The notes under the pieces: model-generated
The model's database searches: none
Seen by the model: only the letters and a program-made list of their open reading frames with translations
Told to the model about the DNA's origin: nothing
Position numbers and translations under genes: made by a program
Shown here: positions 1-6,592 of the stretch, in pieces
Numbering within the stretch: position 1 is the first letter of the stretch
Layout of the letters: each line of letters starts with the position of its first letter
From: DATDRQ01 sp035291645
GTDB lineage: Bacteria > Chloroflexota > Anaerolineae > Anaerolineales > UBA4823
Assembly (NCBI GenBank): GCA_035291645.1
Contig: DATDRQ010000018.1
Location: forward strand, 1 to 12,013
Direction: 5' to 3'
DNA length: 12,013 nucleotides

Positions 1-898
1 TGTTCCAGGTGGCCGATCCGATGTGCGGGACGATCAGGCAGTTCGGCAGGCCGAAGAGCGGGTGATCGGGAGGCAGCGGTTCCGGATCGGTCACGTCCAG
101 CGCGGCGGCTCGGATCTCGTTCTTCTGCAAGGCTCTGGTGAGCGCGCCGGTGTCCACAACCGGACCGCGGGAGGTGTTGACCAGGATGGCGGTGGATTTC
201 ATCCTCTTCAGGGCGGCTTCGCCGAAAAGTTGGTAAGTTTCGGAAGTCAGGGGGACGTGCAAGCTAACAAAATCGCTCTGCTCGAGTAGTTCTTCCAGCG
301 ATAGGCGACTGGCTTCCAGCCGGGTTTCCACGTCCGGGTGTGGATCGGTATCGGCGTAGACCAGGCGCAGGCCGAATCCCCGGGCGCGCTCGGCAACGGC
401 CCTCCCGATCTTGCCCATCCCGACGATTCCCAGCGTGGCGCCCCGCAGGTCTGCACCCAGCCAACCGGTCGGTGACCAGGTCGTCCAGCGCCCGGCGCGT
501 GCGTCCCGGCTGGCTTCCGGGAGGCGGCGGGCGGCTGCCAGGAGCAAGGTCATCGCCAGGTCAGCGGTGCCATCGGTTAATACGCCCGGGGTGTTGCCGA
601 CCGGTATGCCCCGCCGGGTACAGGCTGCCAGGTCGATGTTGTCCACTCCCACGGCCATGTTACTGACCACACGCAAGCGGGGAGCGTGCTCCAAGATACT
701 CTCATCGACGCGAATGGTCAGCAGCGAATACAAGCCATCCGCTTCTCCCAGGTGTTGTGCCAGTTCTGGGGAGAGCTGGTTGGCGTCTGGGGGACCAACC
801 AGGAGCCGGCAGCGTCCTTGTAACAGATCGAGCCAGCCTTCTGGGAGGGTATGGGTGACCAATACGAGGAGGGGTTCCGGCATCGGGTGATCCAGCAT
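1..898 (-). CDS. D-2-hydroxyacid dehydrogenase, glyoxylate/hydroxypyruvate reductase type (3' end beyond the window)
   Basis: NAD(P)-dependent cytosolic oxidoreductase that most likely reduces glyoxylate to glycolate or hydroxypyruvate to D-glycerate. 299 codons are visible of a family usually 310-335 long, so only a short C-terminal tail is missing. Seen: an N-terminal substrate-binding half, the GNTPGVLTDGTADLA segment (101-115) typical of glyoxylate reductases, a Rossmann GxGxxG (GMGKIG, 160-165), an acidic residue at the end of the next strand (D183) that favours NAD over NADP, and the catalytic trio R244 (TSRGP), E273 (DPEPL) and H292 (PHIGSAT). The ATG at 898 lies 18 bp after the stop of the glycerate kinase and has only a weak ribosome-binding site, so translational coupling is likely; a second ATG five codons in (883) is an alternative. 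The kinase neighbour makes glycerate metabolism the best guess. Phosphoglycerate dehydrogenase is less likely because no C-terminal regulatory domain could fit in the normal family length, though the tail is not seen. Confidence 0.9.
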   Translation of the reverse strand, partial: MLDHPMPEPLLVLVTHTLPEGWLDLLQGRCRLLVGPPDANQLSPELAQHLGEADGLYSLLTIRVDESILEHAPRLRVVSNMAVGVDNIDLAACTRRGIPVGNTPGVLTDGTADLAMTLLLAAARRLPEASRDARAGRWTTWSPTGWLGADLRGATLGIVGMGKIGRAVAERARGFGLRLVYADTDPHPDVETRLEASRLSLEELLEQSDFVSLHVPLTSETYQLFGEAALKRMKSTAILVNTSRGPVVDTGALTRALQKNEIRAAALDVTDPEPLPPDHPLFGLPNCLIVPHIGSATWN

Positions 899-916
899 GT
901 CCAGGTGAGTTGTTGG

Positions 917-2224
917 TTAGAAGGCGAAGATGAACGCCAGGTCGTTGACGTTGGTGCAGGTCGGCCCGCACCGGATCAGGTCTCCCAGTGGATCGAAGAA
1001 GCGGTAGGCGTCATTCCTGGTAAGGTAATTGAAATGATCGAGGCCCATCTCGCTTGCCCGGGCGAAGGTCTCCCCGGTAACGACCGCCCCGGCTGCGTCG
1101 GTGGGGCCATCCCCACCGTCGGTCGCCAGCGTTACCAGCATCACCTCCGGAATCCCGGCCAGATCGATGGCAGCACTCAGCGCGAGTTCCTGGTTGCGGC
1201 CTCCCAGTCCGTCTCCCTGTAGGGTGACGGTGGTCTCGCCTCCGGCGACCAGACAGGCCGGCCGCGGCACCGGATCCCCGGTCAGTGCGATCTGCCGGGC
1301 GATGGCGGATAGGAACTTACCAGCCTGGCGTGCTTCTCCCTGAATATAAGTGGACAGCAAGGCGGTATGAAAGCCTTCAACTTGCGCCTGCTGGATGGCA
1401 GCCTGGGCGGCCTGCAGGTTGCTGGCTATGATGACGTTTTGAACGCGGTTAAATAGAGGGTCCCCAGGCTTGGGGGTTTCAAGGATCTCTCCGATTACCC
1501 CGCGCTGGAGGTGCTCGATAATGGCTGGCGAGACCGTATTGACCAGCCCATAGCGCTCGAGGATGGAAAGCGCCTCTTGGAAGGTAGTGGGATCGGGTGC
1601 AGTCGGGCCAGATGCGATCGAATCGACAGAATCGCCTACTACGTCAGACAGGATCAGTGAAACAAGCCGGGCCGGCGCAGCCAACTTTGCCAGCTGCCCG
1701 CCCTTGACCTGGTCGAGATGTTTGCGCAGCGTGTTGATCTCCTGGATGCTGGCTCCGCAGGAGAGCAGATGCGCCGTCAAATCCTGCATCGCAGTGAGCG
1801 AAACCCCTTCGACCGGGGATAAAAGCAGGGCAGACCCGCCTCCGGAGATCAGGCAGACGACCAAGTCCTCAGCGGACAATCCCTTTAGAAGTTGTGTTAT
1901 CCTGCGAGCGCCGGCGATGCCGCGAAGGTCTGGGATAGGATGGCCGGCTTCCACCAGTGTAACCGGCCCGTAGTTGGGTGCGTCTCCCAGATATCCGTCC
2001 TTGACGATCACCATCCCTGCATCAATATCATCCCCGAGCACTTCTACGACAGCCTGAGCCATAGGAGCGCCAGCTTTTCCGGCCCCGATCAATACTACGC
2101 GTCGATCCCGATTTAACAGGTAGGTTTCCTGCTGGATTCTCAGCAGGTTGCCTTCTAAACCGATCGTATTCCTCACTGCCTGGGTTGGGTCCACTGCCTC
2201 CAGGGCGGCGGCCAGTACGTGCAT
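917..2224 (-). CDS. gck: glycerate 2-kinase, MOFRL family (also annotated as hydroxypyruvate reductase TtuD)
   Basis: Phosphorylates D-glycerate with ATP, usually giving 2-phosphoglycerate, and so feeds glycerate into lower glycolysis. The 435 residues match the usual family length. Seen: VVLIGAGKAG (43-52) with the presumed catalytic Lys50, CLISGGGSALL (124-134), NTLRKHLDQVKGGQ (164-177), LILSDVVGD (190-198), and a C-terminal MOFRL domain (about 322-430) with GGRNQELAL, TDGGDGPTDAAGA (368-380) and GPTCTNVNDL (420-429). The ATG at 2224 was chosen because AGGAG lies 8 bp upstream; the open frame continues to 2359 but would then overlap the YihY gene and add 45 unrelated residues. It lies 77 bp after YihY and 18 bp before the dehydrogenase, which probably makes its substrate. 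Older databases call this family hydroxypyruvate reductase; biochemistry of characterised members supports the kinase name. Confidence 0.92.
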   Translation of the reverse strand: MHVLAAALEAVDPTQAVRNTIGLEGNLLRIQQETYLLNRDRRVVLIGAGKAGAPMAQAVVEVLGDDIDAGMVIVKDGYLGDAPNYGPVTLVEAGHPIPDLRGIAGARRITQLLKGLSAEDLVVCLISGGGSALLLSPVEGVSLTAMQDLTAHLLSCGASIQEINTLRKHLDQVKGGQLAKLAAPARLVSLILSDVVGDSVDSIASGPTAPDPTTFQEALSILERYGLVNTVSPAIIEHLQRGVIGEILETPKPGDPLFNRVQNVIIASNLQAAQAAIQQAQVEGFHTALLSTYIQGEARQAGKFLSAIARQIALTGDPVPRPACLVAGGETTVTLQGDGLGGRNQELALSAAIDLAGIPEVMLVTLATDGGDGPTDAAGAVVTGETFARASEMGLDHFNYLTRNDAYRFFDPLGDLIRCGPTCTNVNDLAFIFAF

Positions 2225-2232
2225 GACCCGTT

Positions 2233-2237
2233 CTCCT
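2233..2237 (-). promoter_or_regulatory. ribosome binding site that decides the glycerate kinase start
   Basis: AGGAG on the minus strand, 8 bp before the ATG at 2224. No comparable site precedes the in-frame start candidate at 2359, so this site sets the N-terminus. Confidence 0.75.
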
Positions 2238-2301
2238 ACAGGCGACCGGTTCAAGGAATAGGTACTAAATCGGGCTGGTTCCACTGGGCAGATCGATCCC
2301 T

Positions 2302-3213
2302 CTAGGCGGCTTCGCTGGATATCTGGCGGTTGGTCTTGTTGTGCGTGATGGCTGCACACAGGTGGGCTCCGTATACGATGATCAAGACATTCAGATAGAC
2401 CCAGAACATGGCAGCGACCAGTGTGCCGAGAGAGCCATAGATCAGGTTATAGTAATCCAATCCCCATCTCAAGTAGTAGCTGAATCCGGTTGTCGTCAAT
2501 TCCCAGCCTAATGAAGCAACGAGAGCTGAAATTAGAGCCGGTGCAATTCGAACGGTGACCGTCGGCACCCACAAGTAGAGGGCGAAGAACAAGACCGTTC
2601 TCACCACAATCAGGAGAACGCGGGTGAGGAAGCTCACTTGGATATCGATCGGCAATAGCAGTGGGTTAAGCTCGGAGACCACACTGACGACCGCCGCCAG
2701 GATGGAGGTGACTGCAAGCGAGGCGCTCAAGGCGCCGATGATGATAAAAGCCACCAGTCGGTTTTGCAGGAAATTTCGGGGTTTTGCCTCGGTCCAGGCC
2801 CGGTTGACATTCGTAGAAATGGTCATCAGCACCCCGGTTGCAGACGATGCCAGGCTGATCAGGCCGATGATGCCCAGAGAAGTCCGTTGGGTAAGGATCT
2901 CATTGATCAGTTCGAGCACGACGTCTGCCGGAATGGGCAGGGTTGTCTCGGCGATGTTGAGCACCAGGGCTTGGATATCCAGGCTATCGAGGAAAAAGCT
3001 TCCTACGGTTACCGTCACGATCAAGAGGGGAGGAAGCGCAAAAATGGTGAAGAACGCGATGCTGGCTGCGCCTTCTATACCCTGTTTCTCGGAAAAGCGC
3101 GTGAAAGAATTCCTCAGGATATCTAGAATCCCGAAGCTAGACCGGTTCGCGCGCTGATAGATCGCTTCGAACCGGTTGGAAAAACTTCGTTCCGCCTCTC
3201 TCCCGGATCCCAT
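2302..3213 (-). CDS. YihY/virulence factor BrkB family inner-membrane protein
   Basis: Integral membrane protein of the family once misnamed ribonuclease BN; its function is not settled, and transporter-like roles have been suggested. 303 residues, the usual length. Hydrophobic segments lie at about 50-75, 113-134, 152-180, 196-218, 224-248 and 257-290, giving the six-helix layout of the family. The N-terminus (1-45) is basic and probably cytosolic. Family-like details are ASIAFFTIFALPPL at 50-63, the NLIYGSLGT segment (256-264) and the Trp/Tyr pair in FWVYL (270-274). ATG at 3213 has AAGGA about 13 bp upstream, a rather long spacing. It sits in the minus-strand series between the SRAP gene (83 bp) and glycerate kinase (77 bp). 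Its larger gaps suggest a looser link to these neighbours; nothing in the sequence ties it to their pathways. Confidence 0.88.
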   Translation of the reverse strand: MGSGREAERSFSNRFEAIYQRANRSSFGILDILRNSFTRFSEKQGIEGAASIAFFTIFALPPLLIVTVTVGSFFLDSLDIQALVLNIAETTLPIPADVVLELINEILTQRTSLGIIGLISLASSATGVLMTISTNVNRAWTEAKPRNFLQNRLVAFIIIGALSASLAVTSILAAVVSVVSELNPLLLPIDIQVSFLTRVLLIVVRTVLFFALYLWVPTVTVRIAPALISALVASLGWELTTTGFSYYLRWGLDYYNLIYGSLGTLVAAMFWVYLNVLIIVYGAHLCAAITHNKTNRQISSEAA

Positions 3214-3296
3214 GATTGCAGGGATATCCTTATCTTGAAAATGTTTCTGAATCGAAGTGGTCCTAGATTAGACTCCCGCAATCGAATTCAGCGCGA

Positions 3297-3974
3297 TCAA
3301 GATTCTGCGACCGGCAAGACGCAATCCGGCACGTCGTTTTCAGGGCTGTTGACCAGCCGGGATACCGGGTATGCCACCATCTCTTCGGCGGGGTATGGGA
3401 CGAGCATGGATTGCAATTGTTGTAGAGGCAGTTCCTGCGGAGCAAGCCACTGCTCATAATTATCTGGAGGAATGATCACGGGCATCCGGTTGTGAATCGG
3501 GGTGATCAATTGGTTCGGTTCTGTCGTAATGATCGTGCAGGAGCGCACCTCGGAGCCATCCCCGGAAGTCCAGATTTCCCACAATCCGGCAAATCCGAAC
3601 GGCTCTCTTGATTCGAGCTGGATGTACATCGGAGTCTTGCGTTTCGTAAGCGCATCTGCACGCCACTCATAGAACCCATCGGCAAGTACCAGACAACGCC
3701 TGCGGCGAAACGCAGCTCGGAAGGCGGGTTTCTCCGCCAGTGTCTCTGCCCGGGCGTTGATCATTCGATTGCCGATCTGGGTATCCTTAGCCCAGGAGGG
3801 GATCAATCCCCACAGGTAGTAATCCAAGCGCGCCTTCCCATCGTTGGGGATCACCGCAACGGGCTGCGTGGGGGCGATGTTATACCTGGGCGGGAGCTCA
3901 CGCGGGACTTCAATCCCGGGGAACGCGGCTTGGATCTGTCCTGGATCGACCGTTAAAGTAAACCGTCCACACAT
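3297..3974 (-). CDS. yedK: SOS response-associated peptidase, SRAP domain (YedK/HMCES family)
   Basis: Senses abasic sites in single-stranded DNA and forms a stable thiazolidine DNA-protein crosslink through its N-terminal cysteine, protecting the lesion during replication. 225 residues, the usual length. Removal of Met1 would expose Cys2 (MCGRFTL), the crosslinking residue. Other active-site residues are present: N32 in RYNIAPTQ, R75 and E77 in NARAET, E103 in ADGFYEWR, and H161 in PIHNRMP. WGLIPSW (55-61) is also typical. The ATG at 3974 has a strong ribosome-binding site (AAGGAAGG at 3980-3987, 5 bp spacer) that overlaps the stop codon of mnmA, so the two are probably translationally coupled. 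No LexA-like box is visible in the 11-bp gap, so damage control would have to come from the distant operon promoter. All key residues are intact. Confidence 0.95.
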   Translation of the reverse strand: MCGRFTLTVDPGQIQAAFPGIEVPRELPPRYNIAPTQPVAVIPNDGKARLDYYLWGLIPSWAKDTQIGNRMINARAETLAEKPAFRAAFRRRRCLVLADGFYEWRADALTKRKTPMYIQLESREPFGFAGLWEIWTSGDGSEVRSCTIITTEPNQLITPIHNRMPVIIPPDNYEQWLAPQELPLQQLQSMLVPYPAEEMVAYPVSRLVNSPENDVPDCVLPVAES

Positions 3975-3979
3975 ACTTA

Positions 3980-3987
3980 CCTTCCTT
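3980..3987 (-). promoter_or_regulatory. strong ribosome binding site of the SRAP gene, overlapping the mnmA stop
   Basis: AAGGAAGG on the minus strand, 5 bp before the ATG at 3974. Its first two bases are part of the mnmA TAA (3986-3988), so ribosomes ending mnmA reach this site directly. Confidence 0.7.
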
Positions 3988-5113
3988 AATGGTTCGATGA
4001 ATCGGCAAGGATGCTGCCACCCCCCAGGCAGACCTCGCCTTCATAGAAAACTGCCGCCTGGCCTGGTGTGATATCCCGGACAGGATCGTCAAAAACCACA
4101 CAGGCAATTCCATCTTCCGGATAAACCATCGCCGGAACTTCGACTGCTTTATAGCGTATTTTTACCTGGCAACGTAGCGGAGAATGCGGCGCCTCTCCGG
4201 CAACCCAATTCACTTTCCTGGCGATTAGTTCGGAGCTGCCCAATTCCTCCTGCGGTCCGACGATCAACGCGTTCCGGGTTAAGTCTTTCTTCAGGACATA
4301 CATCGGCACCGAACTTTGGATGCCCAATCCCTTCCGCTGGCCGATGGTGTAGAAGGCCAGCCCTTGATGGGTACCCACATTCTCGCCGGAAGGCAGCAGG
4401 ATCGGTCCTGAATCAAGCACATGGGGAACGTTGCGGATCAAGAAACTCCGGTAATCCTCCTCGCCGAGGAAACACAAGTCCTGGCTTTCTTCCCGATCAG
4501 CCACAGGTAGTCCCAATTCACGCGCCAGTTGGCGAACCTCATTTTTTGTATATTTCCCTAATGGGAAGAGGGCGTGGGCTAGTTGCTCCTGACCCAGAAC
4601 GTGCAGCACGTAGGATTGATCCTTTTTCTCGTCGACCGCCTTGAGGATCTGGATCTGCCCATTGTTACCCTGGTTGAGGCGCGCATAATGACCGGTTGCC
4701 ATGAAATCGGCATCGAAGGCCAGGGCGTGCTGGAGCAGGAAATCCCAGCGAACCCAGCGGTTGCAGGCGAGGCAGGGGTTGGGAGTGACGCCTTTCGCAT
4801 AGCCATCCTGGAAGAAATCGACTACCTCCCGGTGAAACACCTCTTGAGCGTCGACGGCATAGAACGGAATCCCTAATTCTGCGGATATTCGCCGGGCCAT
4901 CGCCATCGCTTCGGGGGTGCAGCAGCGATTGGTGGATTCGTTGCCAGGTTCGCTCCATAGCCGCATCATCATCCCGATCACATCGTAGCCCTGATGGACT
5001 AGCAGGGCCGCTGCAACCGAGCTATCGACCCCGCCGCTCATTGCGACGACGACGCGCTTTCCCAGGCCTGGCTTGCTTCCGGTTTGGTCCGTCTGTACTA
5101 CTTCTTTTCTCAT
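3986..5113 (-). CDS. mnmA: tRNA-specific 2-thiouridylase MnmA
   Basis: Adenylates and then thiolates U34 of tRNA(Lys), tRNA(Glu) and tRNA(Gln), using sulfur passed from a cysteine desulfurase. 375 residues; typical members have about 360-375. Seen: PP-loop ATP site AMSGGVDSS (24-32), NPCLACNR (112-119) carrying C117, one of the catalytic cysteines, FMATGHYAR (137-145), KDQSYVL (164-170), ESQDLCFL (209-216) with the second catalytic C214, and a C-terminal beta-barrel half from about 260. The ATG at 5113 adds about 18 residues before the first strand; its ribosome-binding site is weak, but no later Met is possible without cutting the PP-loop. It lies 23 bp after the cysteine desulfurase gene. 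This pairing is known from other bacteria (for example yrvO-mnmA in Bacillus), where the desulfurase supplies MnmA directly. Confidence 0.96.
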   Translation of the reverse strand: MRKEVVQTDQTGSKPGLGKRVVVAMSGGVDSSVAAALLVHQGYDVIGMMMRLWSEPGNESTNRCCTPEAMAMARRISAELGIPFYAVDAQEVFHREVVDFFQDGYAKGVTPNPCLACNRWVRWDFLLQHALAFDADFMATGHYARLNQGNNGQIQILKAVDEKKDQSYVLHVLGQEQLAHALFPLGKYTKNEVRQLARELGLPVADREESQDLCFLGEEDYRSFLIRNVPHVLDSGPILLPSGENVGTHQGLAFYTIGQRKGLGIQSSVPMYVLKKDLTRNALIVGPQEELGSSELIARKVNWVAGEAPHSPLRCQVKIRYKAVEVPAMVYPEDGIACVVFDDPVRDITPGQAAVFYEGEVCLGGGSILADSSNH

Positions 5114-5136
5114 GCTCTGGCTGGTTGATGGTCTGA

Positions 5137-6306
5137 TCAGGATACTGTTAACTTGCGGACTCGTTCCACCAGTCCTGGCAATACCTGGTTAAATTTCTCG
5201 ATATGCTCCTCAGTCGTCCCAGCCCCAAGCGTCACGCGCAAAGAGCCCAGGGCCCACTCCCGGGGGAGGCCAAGGGCCAGCAGGACGTCTGACGGCTCGG
5301 GGTCGCCAGTTTTGCAGGCAGAGCCGGAGGAACAGGCAAAACCGGCCACGTCGAGCATTGCCAAGAGTTGGTTTCCATCCGCCCCTTCAAAAACGAAGCT
5401 GGCGTGGTTGGGAAGCCGTTCGGTCGGATGCCCGGTCAGCCGGGAGTCGGGGATTTTGCTCAATATCCTGTTTATCAGGTGGTCGCGCAAAGGCTGAAGG
5501 GTTGCGATGCGTTTTACCCGCTCATCCACCGCCAACTGGAAGGCCTCGGCTAATCCGGCGATATAGGGGGTGTTTGAGGTACCAGCCCGGAGACCGTGCT
5601 CCTGGCCGCCGCCGGTTTGAACCGGTAGAATGGGAGTCTCCTGGCGAATGAATAACGCGCCCACCCCTTTTGGCCCATAAAACTTGTGCGCCCCAATCGA
5701 CAGCAAGTCGACGTGTAAATCGTCTACCTTTACCGGAAGGAAGGCGGCTGCCTGGACAGCATCGCTATGGATAGGTATGCCTCGCGCGCGGCACACCTGT
5801 CCAATCTCTCGGATCGGGTTAATCGTCCCAATCTCGTTGTTGGCGTAGATCACCGAGACGATGGCGGTATCTGGACGAAGGCGGCTGGCGACATCTTCCG
5901 GTTTCACCTGGCCATAATCATCGACCGGGATAAACTCGACTTCAAATCCGTGCAAATCAGCCAGCTGGAGCGCGGTCCGTGAGACCGCATGGTGCTCTAC
6001 CGGCGTGATCAAGATGTGGTTGGCAGAACGCTGCCTGCTAGCAGCGAGCGCCACCCCGCGTAAAGCCAGATTATCGCTCTCCGAGCCACAGGAGGTAAAG
6101 ACTACCTCGAGCGGCTGGCAGCCCATGATTCTCGCCATCGTTTCACGTGCCTGCTCGATGGCTGCCTCTGCTTCCTGGCCAAACTGGTGGATCGAGGCAG
6201 GGTTCCCAAAGGCCTGGTCGAAGAATGGCAGCATGCTGTGCAGGACGCGCCCATCCACAGGAGTGGTGGCTGCATAATCGAGGTATATCTTTTCCCTATC
6301 TCTCAT
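5137..6306 (-). CDS. cysteine desulfurase, NifS/IscS type, probable sulfur donor for MnmA
   Basis: PLP enzyme that converts cysteine to alanine and holds the sulfur as a persulfide for transfer. 389 residues, the usual group I length. Seen: YLDYAATTPVD near the N-terminus, EHHAV (104-108) with the His that stacks on PLP, SDAVQA (181-186) whose Asp and Gln contact the cofactor, the Schiff-base lysine K208 in GAHKFYGPKG, and the mobile loop SSGSAC (326-331) with catalytic Cys331; C325 just before it is an extra cysteine. The loop and length argue against the SufS group. It is the first gene of the minus-strand series, 23 bp before mnmA, with no iscU, iscR or nifU beside it, so tRNA thiolation is more likely than a dedicated Fe-S role, though it may do both. 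ATG at 6306; a GGAG lies 13 bp upstream, an unusually long spacing. Confidence 0.94.
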   Translation of the reverse strand: MRDREKIYLDYAATTPVDGRVLHSMLPFFDQAFGNPASIHQFGQEAEAAIEQARETMARIMGCQPLEVVFTSCGSESDNLALRGVALAASRQRSANHILITPVEHHAVSRTALQLADLHGFEVEFIPVDDYGQVKPEDVASRLRPDTAIVSVIYANNEIGTINPIREIGQVCRARGIPIHSDAVQAAAFLPVKVDDLHVDLLSIGAHKFYGPKGVGALFIRQETPILPVQTGGGQEHGLRAGTSNTPYIAGLAEAFQLAVDERVKRIATLQPLRDHLINRILSKIPDSRLTGHPTERLPNHASFVFEGADGNQLLAMLDVAGFACSSGSACKTGDPEPSDVLLALGLPREWALGSLRVTLGAGTTEEHIEKFNQVLPGLVERVRKLTVS

Positions 6307-6413
6307 TTACCGATCAGAGCTCCATATCTACTTGACTTTAATCCCGTTAAACGATTTAGAAGTTAAGCATTTGGGAGTGAAAGCATTCTCCTTCCATCTG
6401 CGTAAGCCCTAAG

Positions 6414-6440
6414 ATTATAGCATGTCTGCCGATCGAGCAA
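6414..6440 (-). promoter_or_regulatory. sigma-70-type promoter with extended -10 for the cysteine desulfurase operon
   Basis: On the minus strand a perfect TATAAT (6419-6414) is preceded by TG and one base, an extended -10. A partial -35 (TTGCTC, 6440-6435) lies 15 bp upstream. Transcription would start near 6407 and leave a 5' leader of about 100 nt before the ATG at 6306. Extended -10 promoters tolerate a poor -35, so the weak -35 is not a serious objection. Not tested experimentally. Confidence 0.6.
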
Positions 6441-6490
6441 GTATGTGAGGGATTTCACCTCGGAACTATTAAGGATCGTATCGGTTGATC

Positions 6491-6517
6491 TCCCTTCAGG
6501 GACCACCGGTGCGGACC
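6491..6517. repeat. cluster of short palindromes and a direct repeat in the divergent promoter region
   Basis: TCCCTTCAGGGA (6491-6502) is an inverted repeat with 5-bp arms. It is followed by the perfect 8-bp palindrome CACCGGTG (6504-6511). GGACC occurs at 6500-6504 and again at 6513-6517. The cluster lies 72 bp upstream of the minus-strand -10 and about 13 bp upstream of the plus-strand -35, a place where a regulator could act on either promoter. No known operator is recognised. Confidence 0.35.
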
Positions 6518-6529
6518 TTGATTTCCATG

Positions 6530-6557
6530 CTGATAGGACATTTTCCCTTGATATAAT
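6530..6557 (+). promoter_or_regulatory. sigma-70-type promoter for the phosphohexomutase operon
   Basis: CTGATA (6530-6535, 4 of 6 to consensus), a 16-bp spacer, then a perfect TATAAT (6552-6557). Predicted start of transcription is near 6564, about 30 nt before the ATG at 6593, leaving room for the GGAGG site and nothing more. Confidence 0.7.
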
Positions 6558-6592
6558 AGAGCTTGTTATTATTCTCACTTTTTGGAGGCCTT

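Noticed and set aside
411..890. 159-codon open frame on the plus strand
   Set aside because: It lies antisense to the dehydrogenase, which has all family motifs; the frame is Arg/Ser-rich and has no recognisable domain.
1563..1973. 136-codon open frame on the plus strand
   Set aside because: Antisense to the conserved core of glycerate kinase; no motif.
2225..2359. 45-residue N-terminal extension of glycerate kinase
   Set aside because: It would overlap the YihY gene, matches nothing in the family, and the AGGAG site supports the ATG at 2224.
2624..3157. 177-codon open frame on the plus strand
   Set aside because: Antisense shadow of the YihY gene; its composition is the mirror of membrane-segment codons and no ribosome-binding site was found.
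3247..3291. Imperfect inverted repeat between the SRAP and YihY genes
   Set aside because: Nine pairs with a bulge across a loop of about 26 nt and no U-tract; not a terminator and no known operator.
6356..6397. 13-codon leader ORF with one Cys codon before the cysteine desulfurase
   Set aside because: A single Cys codon, no ribosome-binding site and no terminator or rival hairpin; not distinguishable from chance.
6491..6517. T-box-like sequence (GGTGGTCC on the minus strand)
   Set aside because: The conserved T-box antiterminator string is incomplete, no terminator follows, and it lies upstream of both promoters rather than in a leader.
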